Below, one piece after another: positions 34,791-43,071 of a DNA stretch of 45,535 nt. The stretch comes from Opitutus sp. GAS368. GTDB taxonomy: Bacteria; Verrucomicrobiota; Verrucomicrobiia; Chthoniobacterales; Chthoniobacteraceae. Where the stretch lies: positions 1 through 45,535 of the forward strand of contig CALQFT020000009.1 in the NCBI GenBank assembly GCA_943329925.2, read 5' to 3'. Position 1 is the stretch's first letter; the number at the start of each line of letters is the position of its first letter. The translations under genes and the position numbers were made by a program. The notes under the pieces are model-generated. The model was not told the DNA's origin. It saw only the letters and a list, made by a program, of their open reading frames with translations, and searched no databases.

Positions 34791-35510
34791 ATGTCCACCG
34801 GCTCCCTTTCTGTCCCATCGCTCCCCCGCCGCAATCTTGCCTTGGAGACGGTTCAGTCTCTGCGGGACCAGATTATCTCCGGCGATCTTCCCCCGGGGAG
34901 CGCCCTGGCAGAACCGGTCCTCGCCAGACAATTTGGAGTCAGCCGAGCCCCCGTGCGCGAGGCGCTTATTGAGTTGGAGCGCGAGGGGCTCGTTCAATTT
35001 GAAAAGACTGGCCGCACCAAGGTCCGAACGCTTACAGAAACCGACTTCCGTGAAATCATGGAAGCCCGGGTAGCGTTAGAAAGTACGGCGGCAAAGCGGG
35101 CGGCGCAGCATTGGAGCCCGGACGACTCCGCCGTGCTCGAGGCCAACATTGAGGCCCAATCGAAGACATCAAGCCTCTCCGAGCTCAGCCGCCTAGATGT
35201 GGAACTGCACGCCTACATCATGGAGCGCAGCGGCAACCGGCGGCTGCTCAGCCTTTGGCAAAGCATCCGGTGGCAGTTTGAGATGTGCCTCGCCTCCACG
35301 CATCGCATCCAGAAGTCTCTGGAGTGCACTCCGCGCGACATTACCGTAAACTCCCACCGCCGCCTCCTCTGCGCGCTGGAATCGGGCAAGCCTGAATTCG
35401 CCGCCCAAACCATGGCCTCCCATATTGAAAACAGTATGGAATGGTCGCCCATCTACCCGTTTGAGGAAACGGATTCCTCCGCTAAACGGGAAGCTCTTCA
35501 GGATGCGTGA
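34791..35510 (+). CDS. GntR-family regulator, FadR/FCD subfamily
   Basis: The 239-residue protein has an N-terminal winged helix (residues about 15-80: LALETVQSLRDQIISGDLPP, VLARQFGVSRAPVREALIEL, EREGLVQ) and a helical FCD effector domain. FCD metal/ligand residues are visible in RLDVELHAYIMERSGNRRLL, the later NSHRRLLCALESG and ASHIENSM. FCD regulators commonly sense organic acids such as sugar acids, lactate or pyruvate derivatives, which fits the downstream 2-hydroxyacid and 2-oxoacid enzymes. It is the first gene of the cluster, 152 nt before the beta-propeller gene. Confidence 0.93.
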   Translation: MSTGSLSVPSLPRRNLALETVQSLRDQIISGDLPPGSALAEPVLARQFGVSRAPVREALIELEREGLVQFEKTGRTKVRTLTETDFREIMEARVALESTAAKRAAQHWSPDDSAVLEANIEAQSKTSSLSELSRLDVELHAYIMERSGNRRLLSLWQSIRWQFEMCLASTHRIQKSLECTPRDITVNSHRRLLCALESGKPEFAAQTMASHIENSMEWSPIYPFEETDSSAKREALQDA

Positions 35511-35662
35511 GCTTGAAACGAAGACTCCTACGCAGTCTGCAAAAGTGCGTCCTTTCGTAAATATTCGATCCGACTTTTCCCGTATGACACTGCCCCCAAG
35601 GTGCTGAAAATTCCGCTCCTCCCACCTGGAGCGCCTGCCGCAACCCTCACCCCACCCTCCCC

Positions 35663-36565
35663 ATGAAACTCTGCCTTAACCGCATCCTGATCAGCGCCGT
35701 CGCGTTGGTTTTCAGCCTTCATTGCAATTCTTCTGCCGCAGAAATACCGATTAAACACCGGCTTCTTTTTACCGAGTACGGCAAAGGTCCAAACCGGTTT
35801 ATCGAACTGGATGCCGACGGCAAAATGGTTTGGGAACTCAAAACACCCAGTACCACCGTTATCTTTCAGTGCTTGCCGAACCAAAATATTCTATTTGGGT
35901 ACGGTGGCAGTCCCACGGGGGTGCGCGAAATCACAGCTCGTGGTGAGATGGTGTTTGATTACGTCAGCAAATCCCATCAGGTATTCGGTTGCGAGAGACT
36001 GGCAAACGGAAACACGTTGGTGGCGGAACAAGGCCCGTGTCAGGCCGTAGAAGTAAACCCGAAAGGGGAGATTGTGCACATCACGCCACTGCACACGAAC
36101 GTGGAAGGCCATCATCTCCAGGTCCGCAACATTCACAAGCTGGCCAACGGAAACATCCTCTCTGCACACGAGGGTGAGGGCGCGGTACGCGAAGTGGACC
36201 CGAGTGGCAAAGTTGTGTGGGAATACACAGGTGTTACTAACACAGGCGACGCGCAACGACTCCCCAATGGCAATACTCTGATCTGCTGCGGGACGCAAAA
36301 GCGCCTCATCGAGGTGACTCCGGAGAAACAAATCGTCTGGGATTTCAGCGACAAGGATGCTCCAGATCTCAATATCACCTGGATCTCCAGCCTCCAGCAA
36401 CTCGCCAATGGAAACTTGCTGTTGGGAAATTTCATCCGAGGAAAAGAAGGCAGTGGCGCTCATGCCATTGAGATCACTCATGACAAGGAAAAGAAGATCG
36501 TCTGGAAATGGGGAGACCACACCCTCATCAAATCACTCACAACGGTACGCGTGATCGGCGAATAG
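35663..36565 (+). CDS. Secreted beta-propeller protein (PQQ/ASST-like repeats)
   Basis: The 300-residue product has a signal peptide (MKLCLNRILISAVALVFSLH, cleavage near SSA-AE). Its repeated blade pattern is FIELDADGKMVWEL, AVEVNPKGEIVHI, VREVDPSGKVVWEYTG and LIEVTPEKQIVWDFS, each followed by a 'L-A/P-N-G-N-x-L' strand (LANGNTLV, LANGNILS, LPNGNTLI, LANGNLLL). This gives about five to six blades with PQQ-like Trp positions. Such periplasmic propellers may bind a carbohydrate or act as scaffolds; no catalytic motif was seen. It stands 25 nt before the dehydrogenase gene. Confidence 0.8.
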   Translation: MKLCLNRILISAVALVFSLHCNSSAAEIPIKHRLLFTEYGKGPNRFIELDADGKMVWELKTPSTTVIFQCLPNQNILFGYGGSPTGVREITARGEMVFDYVSKSHQVFGCERLANGNTLVAEQGPCQAVEVNPKGEIVHITPLHTNVEGHHLQVRNIHKLANGNILSAHEGEGAVREVDPSGKVVWEYTGVTNTGDAQRLPNGNTLICCGTQKRLIEVTPEKQIVWDFSDKDAPDLNITWISSLQQLANGNLLLGNFIRGKEGSGAHAIEITHDKEKKIVWKWGDHTLIKSLTTVRVIGE

Positions 36566-36590
36566 CAGCAAACTCCCCCAAAAAAAGTTT

Positions 36591-37571
36591 ATGCCCAAAG
36601 TTATCATCACCGATTACACGTTTCCCGACCTCGAAATCGAAGCGGCGATATTGGAGCCGCACACAGAATTGGTTTCCGTAAAAGAGAAGCTCCCCCCTGC
36701 GGAACTGGCGGAACTCGTGCACGACGCAGACGCCGTCATTGTGCAGTTTGCCTCGATAAACCCGGAAGTCATCAGTGCGATGCAGAAGGCAAAAGTAATC
36801 GTGCGTTATGGAATCGGTGTCGACAACGTCGACTTGGCGGCGGCAAAGCAACGGGGTATCCCGGTCTGTAACATCCCAGATTACTGCGTTGATGAAGTCG
36901 CAGATCACGCCTTGGCCTTCATCTTGGCGAGCACCCGGCAGGTTCTTCCAAATGCGCTCCACGTCCGAGCCGGGCACTGGGGATTAGCCCTCCCAGTAGG
37001 TTCCATGCAAGCCCTTAAGTATTTGACCGTCGGCGTTGTGGGTTTCGGCCGCATTGGACGGGAGGTGGTAACTCGCCTGCTTGCATTCAAGGCCAAAGTC
37101 CTCGTCTTTGATCCTCTCGTGAGCGCAGCGCAGATCACCCAATTCGGTGCAGAACCCTGTGACCTTGACGCTCTGCTAGCGCGCAGCGACATCGTAACGC
37201 CCCACTGCCCCTCCACGGCTGCGACCAAACGCATGTTTAATGCGGAAACCTTTGCCAAGATGAAGCCTGACGCGGTCTTCATCAACGTGAGCCGGGGCGA
37301 CCTGACCGATAGCGGAGCTCTGCTGGAGGCACTTCAGAGTGGAAAATTGGGCGCGGCGGCGCTCGACGTTTTCGACCCCGAGCCCATCCCGGCAAACCAC
37401 CCCCTTTTGACAATGCCCAATGTGATCCTAGCCGCGCACGTTGCCTCCGTTAGCCCCCGGGCGGTGAAAACCTTGCGGGAAACCGCTGCAAAGATTGCGC
37501 TGAGTGCCGTGCGCGGCGAAGCGCTGTCCAATATTGTAAACGGAGTTGTCCCAAACCCTGGAGCCTTATGA
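36591..37571 (+). CDS. D-isomer-specific 2-hydroxyacid dehydrogenase (SerA/CtBP-like)
   Basis: The 326-residue protein has the split catalytic and NAD-binding domains of the family: VRYGIGVDNVDLAAAKQRGI, the Rossmann motif VGVVGFGRIGREV (about 148-160) with acidic Asp at the end of the second strand (VLVFDP), and the catalytic Arg in INVSRGDLTDSGAL. It also has the Glu in DVFDPEPIPANHPL and the His in AAHVASVSP. It oxidises a D-2-hydroxyacid to the 2-oxo acid with NAD(P), or the reverse. The short C-terminus lacks an ACT domain, so it is not a classical regulatory SerA. In this cluster it is the obvious producer of a 2-oxo acid for the E1/E2 complex. Confidence 0.92.
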   Translation: MPKVIITDYTFPDLEIEAAILEPHTELVSVKEKLPPAELAELVHDADAVIVQFASINPEVISAMQKAKVIVRYGIGVDNVDLAAAKQRGIPVCNIPDYCVDEVADHALAFILASTRQVLPNALHVRAGHWGLALPVGSMQALKYLTVGVVGFGRIGREVVTRLLAFKAKVLVFDPLVSAAQITQFGAEPCDLDALLARSDIVTPHCPSTAATKRMFNAETFAKMKPDAVFINVSRGDLTDSGALLEALQSGKLGAAALDVFDPEPIPANHPLLTMPNVILAAHVASVSPRAVKTLRETAAKIALSAVRGEALSNIVNGVVPNPGAL

Positions 37572-37700
37572 AGGCAACTTCCGGCCACTTATTAAATGTG
37601 AGATTTTTGCTCACTTCACAGTCCCAACCTTCTCGGTAGATGCACAAACGGCGTCGCCGGTAGCCAGCCAAAGGGCAGCGCAAAACAACCCAGGCAACCC

Positions 37701-39005
37701 ATGAACAAACAAAATACGCCAGTCGATCCCGCCGCCCTCCGACGAAAGGTTGCGGTGCGGGTGCTGCCCTTGGTTTTCGTCCTCTACATTGTCTCCTATT
37801 TGGATCGGGCAAACGTTGCCTTCGCAAAGCTGCGGATGGCGGGAGACCTGCAGTTTTCGGAGGCCGTTTTTGGTTTTGGAATCGGCGTTTTCTTTATTGG
37901 TTACCTCTTCTTAGAAATCCCGGGCGCCCTTCTCGTGGAGCGATGGAGTGCCAGAAAGTGGTTTGCTCGCATTTTAATCACGTGGGGAATCATTTCCGCG
38001 GCAACGGCTTTCGTTAAGACGCCCAACCAGTTTTATGTCGTCAGGTTTTTCTTGGGTGTAGCAGAGGCGGGATTTTTCCCAGGGATAATCGTCTATTTTA
38101 CGCATTGGTTTGCGCAGGGCGATCGAACGCGGGCCTTGTCGGGATTACTGGTGGCCGTGCCCTTTAGCCTTGCTCTGGGCGCTCCGGTCTCCTCGCTACT
38201 TCTGGATGTACACTGGCTTGGGTTGATGGGCTGGCAATGGCTTTTCCTTGTCGAGAGCGCCCCCGCAATTGTTCTTGGATTTGTGGTCCTGCGCTGGCTG
38301 GCAGATCGTCCCCGGAGCGCCCGCTGGCTCACCCAAGATGAGCGAGACTACCTAGAGGGAGTGCTTGCTCTGGAAGCCAGCGCCAAAGAGGCGGCGGGAA
38401 AAATCAGCATCGGCCAAGCCCTCCAACTGCGAAACGTCTGGCTGCTGGTTCTCGGTGTGCTCATTGCAAACAGCGGCGGCTACGCCCTCACCTTCTGGCT
38501 GCCGACAACGGTAAAGAATCTCTCAGGCGGCTCCGACCAACAGACCCTGCTTTATAGCGGACTCTACTATGCGTGCGGCATCGTGAGTGTGATTCTCTCG
38601 GGGCAATCGGCGGACCGCACTGGCGACCGCAAATGGCACGCAGTCGGAGGAATGCTCGCCACCGGACTGTTCCTGTGCTGCAGCGTAATTCCGGGACAGT
38701 CTTTCGCTCTCACGATGATGTGGCTGTGTCTGACGGCGTTCGGTGCGTTTTTTTGGATCTCTCCATTTTGGACGCTTCCGACGCTGACGCTCAACGCATC
38801 GGCGGCGGCTGTCGCCATTGGCTTGATTAATATGGCGGCGAATCTCGCCGGCTATCTGGGCAATCATGCGACGGGATGGTTGCGCTCCCACGGCTATGGA
38901 GAAACCGCCTGCCTGCTGTTTCTAGCAACCTGTTTTATTGTCGGCGCAGGCTTTGTGAGCCTGGTTCGCGTCGCGGCACGGCGGCCGGCCCAAGTTTTAT
39001 CATGA
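37701..39005 (+). CDS. MFS importer, anion:cation symporter (ACS) type
   Basis: The 434-residue, 12-helix transporter has the ACS family signature after the first helix (VSYLDRANVAFAKLRM), the inter-helix GFGIGVFFIGYLFLEIPGAL and RFFLGVAEAGFFPGI, and the second-half motif ILSGQSADRTGDRKWH. ACS members carry organic anions such as tartrate, glucarate, galactonate, phthalate or pantothenate. The position between dehydrogenases suggests it imports the cluster's substrate. Its stop overlaps the start of the E1 gene as ATGA. It is separated from the preceding dehydrogenase by 129 nt, long enough for an internal promoter. Confidence 0.93.
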   Translation: MNKQNTPVDPAALRRKVAVRVLPLVFVLYIVSYLDRANVAFAKLRMAGDLQFSEAVFGFGIGVFFIGYLFLEIPGALLVERWSARKWFARILITWGIISAATAFVKTPNQFYVVRFFLGVAEAGFFPGIIVYFTHWFAQGDRTRALSGLLVAVPFSLALGAPVSSLLLDVHWLGLMGWQWLFLVESAPAIVLGFVVLRWLADRPRSARWLTQDERDYLEGVLALEASAKEAAGKISIGQALQLRNVWLLVLGVLIANSGGYALTFWLPTTVKNLSGGSDQQTLLYSGLYYACGIVSVILSGQSADRTGDRKWHAVGGMLATGLFLCCSVIPGQSFALTMMWLCLTAFGAFFWISPFWTLPTLTLNASAAAVAIGLINMAANLAGYLGNHATGWLRSHGYGETACLLFLATCFIVGAGFVSLVRVAARRPAQVLS

Positions 39006-40993
39006 AGTCAAAACCTCAACCCCTTAACGAGCTAGAACTCTATCGGAAGATGCTGGTCATTCGCATCGTCGAAGAGCGTCTCGCCAAGTCCCACCAGCGC
39101 GGCCTCATTCACGGCGCGTGTCACACTTATGTGGGGCAGGAAGCCATCGCAACCGGCGTATGCGCCCATCTGCGCTCGGAAGACGCTATTTTCAGCACCC
39201 ACCGCGGCCACGGTCACGCACTAGCCAAAGGCCTTGAGCCAGGATCCCTTATAGCAGAGTTGTACGGCCGCGAGACGGGCTGCTCCAGAGGTCGAGGCGG
39301 CTCCATGCACCTTTTCGCTCCCGAAATCGGAATGCTCGGCACAAGCGGGATCGTAGGGCCGTGTATTCTTCAAGCCGCTGGGGCTGGCTACAGCTTCAAG
39401 CTGATGAAAACCGACAACGTCGGCGTCGCATTTTTTGGCGATGGCGCGGCCAATAACGGCGCCTTCCACGAGGGGCTGAATATGGCCAGCATCTGGAATC
39501 TACCCGTTTTGTTCGTGTGCGAGAACAACCAGTTTGCGACGGAGGTGCCCTTCGCTTCGGTTGCGGGCAACCCAAGTGTTGCCGCGCGCGGCGCCGCCTA
39601 TGGAATGCATTCCGTCGAACTCGATGGCAACGACGTGTTAGCGGTGGAGGCTGCCGCACGCGAGGCTGTGCAAAGGGCCCGCTCAGGAGGCGGGCCGACG
39701 TTACTAGAGTGTAAAACCTACAGAACGCGGCCCCATGCCGAAGGGATGGGAGATTTCACCTACCGAACCAAGGACGATGTGGAGCAGTGGAAAACGCGCT
39801 GCCCAATCAAAAGACTGCGAGAGCATCTGCTTACTGGGAAAAAAGCCACTGCGGCCCAGCTTGAATCCATTGAACAAGAAGTGCATGACCTCACCGAAGT
39901 GGCGCATCTATTTGCCGAGAACAGCCCCTACCCCAGCGCGGAATCCGCCACCTCTCACGTTTACGCCGCCACCTCTCTTGTTGCAGCGCGGGATGTACCC
40001 GCTCCCACGGCATCGGAGCGGGAGTTATCTTTCATGAAAGCCACGCTCGAGGCTTTGAGCGAAGAAATGGCCAGAAACCCTAAGATATTTGTTCTTGGCG
40101 AGGGCATCGGAGCCCGCGGCGGAAACTTTGCCACAACAAACGGACTCTTTGCCTTATACGGTCCGGAGCGACTGCGAGACACGCCGATCTGCGAAAGGGG
40201 GTTCGTCGGTCTGGCCGGGGGCGCGGCGATGAGCGGAACCAGGCCAGTTGTCGACTTTATGTTCGCAGATTTCGTCCTGGATGCCGCCGGCGAAATCATC
40301 AACCAAATTGCCAAGATCCAGTACATGAGCAGCGGTCGCCTCGAGATGCCCGTTCTTTTACGAGGGTGCATCGGCATTGGTCACGCCGCGGCCACCCATC
40401 ACTCGGGAAGTTACTACGCCATGTACGCAAACTTCCCGGGCTTGCGGGTTGTTGTGCCCTCGTCTCCGCGGGATGCAAAGGGTCTCCTCAAAACCGCTCT
40501 AACCTGCGGCGACCCCGTGCTTTTTCTGGAACATCGAGAGCTTATGGCGACAAAAGGACCGGTGCCCGAAGGCGAGTATTACATCGATTTTGGACAGGCT
40601 GCCGTTGTGCGCCAAGGATCGGATGTTACGGTGGTGGCGCTTGCGCTGATGGTGCATAAGACGCTTGCCGCGTCCGAGTTGCTTGAAGTCGACGGCATCT
40701 CGGTAGAGCTCATCGATCCCCGCACCGTGGCGCCGCTGGATATTGAAACCATCTTGAAATCGGTAAAGAAAACCGGGCGCTTGTTGATTGTAGACGAGGC
40801 TTTTGGCCCCTTCGGCATCGGGGCTGAGATTGCCGCACAGTTGGCCGATATCGGGTTTGATGAACTGGACGCACCGATACGTCGCCTCAATGGAAAAGCA
40901 TCCCCTACTCCCTATAGTCCCACCCTCGAAGCGGCGGTTGTGCCCAGTATCGACTTAATCGCTCAAACCATCCGCGATCTTTACGCAGAATAA
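39002..40993 (+). CDS. Fused E1 alpha-beta subunit of a 2-oxoacid (pyruvate/acetoin-type) dehydrogenase
   Basis: The 663-residue protein joins two normally separate subunits. Residues about 1-325 are E1 alpha, with MLVIRIVEERLAKSHQRG, RGGSMHLF and the thiamine-diphosphate motif GDGAANNGAFHEG ending at the NN of CENNQFA. Residues about 340-663 are E1 beta, with EGIGARGGNFATTNGL, CERGFVGLAGGAAMSG, GHAAATHHSG and VVVPSSPRDAKGLL. It decarboxylates a 2-oxo acid and passes the acyl group to a lipoyl arm of E2. An upstream in-frame extension to 38876 is antisense-like and overlaps the MFS gene. E2 follows 14 nt later; no E3 is in the cluster. Confidence 0.93.
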   Translation: MKSKPQPLNELELYRKMLVIRIVEERLAKSHQRGLIHGACHTYVGQEAIATGVCAHLRSEDAIFSTHRGHGHALAKGLEPGSLIAELYGRETGCSRGRGGSMHLFAPEIGMLGTSGIVGPCILQAAGAGYSFKLMKTDNVGVAFFGDGAANNGAFHEGLNMASIWNLPVLFVCENNQFATEVPFASVAGNPSVAARGAAYGMHSVELDGNDVLAVEAAAREAVQRARSGGGPTLLECKTYRTRPHAEGMGDFTYRTKDDVEQWKTRCPIKRLREHLLTGKKATAAQLESIEQEVHDLTEVAHLFAENSPYPSAESATSHVYAATSLVAARDVPAPTASERELSFMKATLEALSEEMARNPKIFVLGEGIGARGGNFATTNGLFALYGPERLRDTPICERGFVGLAGGAAMSGTRPVVDFMFADFVLDAAGEIINQIAKIQYMSSGRLEMPVLLRGCIGIGHAAATHHSGSYYAMYANFPGLRVVVPSSPRDAKGLLKTALTCGDPVLFLEHRELMATKGPVPEGEYYIDFGQAAVVRQGSDVTVVALALMVHKTLAASELLEVDGISVELIDPRTVAPLDIETILKSVKKTGRLLIVDEAFGPFGIGAEIAAQLADIGFDELDAPIRRLNGKASPTPYSPTLEAAVVPSIDLIAQTIRDLYAE

Positions 40994-41007
40994 ACGACTA
41001 CCCCACC

Positions 41008-42219
41008 ATGCCCATTCACATCACATTGCCGAGGCTTGGCTGGTCCATGGAGGAAGGCATCTTCCTAGAATGGCTCAAAAAGAGCGGGGACTATGTCAAA
41101 GACGGGGAGCCCCTTTTCACACTGGAAAGCGACAAAGCCGCTCAGGAAGTCGAATCAACAGACTCGGGCATTTTGCATATCCCCTCCTATGGAGCGGCCC
41201 CAGGCGCGAAAGTGAAAGTGGGCGCGGTTTTAGGGTACCTCCTTGCCTCAGGTGAACTCCCTCCGGACGAGCAAACCTCTTCTCCTCCCCTCCCCAGCAG
41301 CCCCGCGCCCGTTCCTCACCATTTGCCCCTCGGGGAAGGCGCCGCTGCAGACACTGGAAGCCTCAAACACAAACTCCAAAGCGACACGCCTGCAAGCCCC
41401 CGTGCGAGGCGCGCAGCCAAGGCGACTGGGGTTGATTTAGCAGCGCTCCAACCCACCGGTAAAGGCGGACGCATTCGCGAATGTGATGTCCTCGCGGCCT
41501 CTCTAGAGCTTGGTGGAACCGGCATGAAATGGCGGACAACTCCCACCAGTCCCCTTCGCCGCACTATTGCCGAGCGTATGGAGCACAGCAAGCGCAACAC
41601 CGTTCCCGTCACCATAACAACTCGCTGTGATGCAACAGGTATGGTGTCCCTGCGCACCCAACTCAAAGCGGCTGCCGAATTTAGGGTTCCGAGCTTCATC
41701 GATATCATTACCAAGCTTGCCGCAGGCGCACTTAAGAGCCATCCGCACCTGAGTGGACGCTGGGCAGACGGCGCCATTCAACTTCCCGAGGCAATTCATA
41801 TCGGTGTCGCCGTGGATACCGAACTGGGTCTTATGGTGCCGGTTTTGCGCGACGTGGCGGGACTGGCATTGTCGCAGGTGTCGCAAAAATCACAGGAACT
41901 TTTCGAGCGCGCCCGCCGCGGCGGGCTCAAAGCCACGGAGATGCGCGACGCATGTTTTACGATCACAAATTTGGGAGGCTTGGGTGTTGAGGCCTTCACC
42001 CCAGTGATTAATTACCCCGAGACCGCGATTCTAGGCGTGGGTGCAATTGTTCGAGAAGCTGTTTCCCTTGAAGACGGCACCCTTGTAAGTCGGCAACAAT
42101 TGACGCTGAGTCTCACGTTTGACCATCGTGCGATTGATGGCGCTCCCGCGGCCCGCTTCCTTCAAACTTTGCGGCAGCGACTTGAACACCCTCTTGTGTG
42201 GTTGCTGAACGAGCGCTAG
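41008..42219 (+). CDS. Dihydrolipoamide acyltransferase (E2) of the 2-oxoacid dehydrogenase complex
   Basis: The 403-residue product has a single lipoyl domain (residues 1-80) with the lipoylated Lys43 in LESDKAAQEVES and the WSMEEG lead-in. A Pro/Ser-rich linker (about 85-125) follows, then a peripheral subunit-binding domain (about 130-165: SPRARRAAKATGVDLAALQP, GKGGRIRECDV) and the catalytic domain with FTITNLGGLGVEAFTPVINY and the active-site DHRAIDGAP (His373, Asp377). It moves the acyl group from lipoamide to CoA. It pairs with the fused E1 upstream; the E3 dihydrolipoamide dehydrogenase must be supplied from elsewhere. Confidence 0.95.
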   Translation: MPIHITLPRLGWSMEEGIFLEWLKKSGDYVKDGEPLFTLESDKAAQEVESTDSGILHIPSYGAAPGAKVKVGAVLGYLLASGELPPDEQTSSPPLPSSPAPVPHHLPLGEGAAADTGSLKHKLQSDTPASPRARRAAKATGVDLAALQPTGKGGRIRECDVLAASLELGGTGMKWRTTPTSPLRRTIAERMEHSKRNTVPVTITTRCDATGMVSLRTQLKAAAEFRVPSFIDIITKLAAGALKSHPHLSGRWADGAIQLPEAIHIGVAVDTELGLMVPVLRDVAGLALSQVSQKSQELFERARRGGLKATEMRDACFTITNLGGLGVEAFTPVINYPETAILGVGAIVREAVSLEDGTLVSRQQLTLSLTFDHRAIDGAPAARFLQTLRQRLEHPLVWLLNER

Positions 42220-42244
42220 GGGCCCATTTTCTAGCCTTCTTATC

Positions 42245-43024
42245 ATGCAAATAAACCTCAAAGACCAAGTCGCCCTTGTAACCGGCGCGGCAAATGGCAT
42301 CGGAAAAGCCATCGCAGACCGCCTCGCCGCCAATGGAGCGACCGTCTTTTACACCGACATCGACAAAACCGCGGTGGAACACGCAGCACAAGAAGGAGGA
42401 GGCTACCCGCTCGAATTAAATGTCACGGATAGCGCCCAGATTGAGTCCGCCATGAGCGCCGTACTGGAGCGCTTTCAGCGACTCGACATTCTTGTAAACA
42501 ATGCGGGAATTAACACGATGGCGCACCGCGTCAGTATCGATGAATTTCCCCGGGCTGAATGGGACAGAATCATCGCGGTAGATTTGACTGCCGCCTACGA
42601 AATGAGCCGCGCCGCCTCTAGAATCATGAAAAAGCAGCGCCATGGGAGGATTATTAACATTTCCTCGATTGCCGGCGTGGTGCCGCTCCGGTTGCAATGC
42701 GCCTTCACTGCGGCCAAAGCCGGCCTCAACAACCTCACCCGTGCGATGGCAATAGAGCTCGGAAGCGACGGGATACTTGTAAACGCGATTGCTCCCGGCT
42801 CGATTATGACCGATGGGACCCGCAAACTGTTCTACGGAAAAGACGGCCTTTTCCACGAAAATGTTCAGCGCCTCATTGACCACATCCCCCTAGGGCGCCC
42901 TGGAACAACCGAAGAAATAGCGCACGCCGCGCTTTTTCTGGCTGCCCCGGAAAACACCTACCTCACCGGCCACATCCTTGTGGTTGATGGCGGTTGGACG
43001 GCCGGCTACCACCGCGATTTCTAA
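42245..43024 (+). CDS. Short-chain dehydrogenase/reductase-like protein with Tyr-to-Phe active site
   Basis: The 259-residue protein is a classical SDR by length and layout: TGAANGIGKAIADRLAANGA cofactor loop at residue 14-20, LVNNAGIN (about 88), the catalytic-Ser strand IINISSIAG, and C-terminal LTGHILVVDGGWTAGYH. In the YxxxK signature the Tyr is replaced: the sequence is CAFTAAKAG, coded TTC. Lys is kept. Loss of the Tyr normally abolishes hydride-transfer chemistry, so the protein may be inactive, use another acid, or belong to an unusual subfamily. It is 25 nt after E2 and 47 nt before the lactonase. Confidence 0.9.
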   Translation: MQINLKDQVALVTGAANGIGKAIADRLAANGATVFYTDIDKTAVEHAAQEGGGYPLELNVTDSAQIESAMSAVLERFQRLDILVNNAGINTMAHRVSIDEFPRAEWDRIIAVDLTAAYEMSRAASRIMKKQRHGRIINISSIAGVVPLRLQCAFTAAKAGLNNLTRAMAIELGSDGILVNAIAPGSIMTDGTRKLFYGKDGLFHENVQRLIDHIPLGRPGTTEEIAHAALFLAAPENTYLTGHILVVDGGWTAGYHRDF

Positions 43025-43071
43025 GAAACTCGCCCTTGTAAAACATCCACACCCCGCAACCATACAGAACC

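Noticed and set aside
38876-39001. N-terminal extension of the fused E1 gene
   Set aside because: It lies wholly in the MFS coding region in another frame; ATG 39002, with ATGA overlap, fits the family start.
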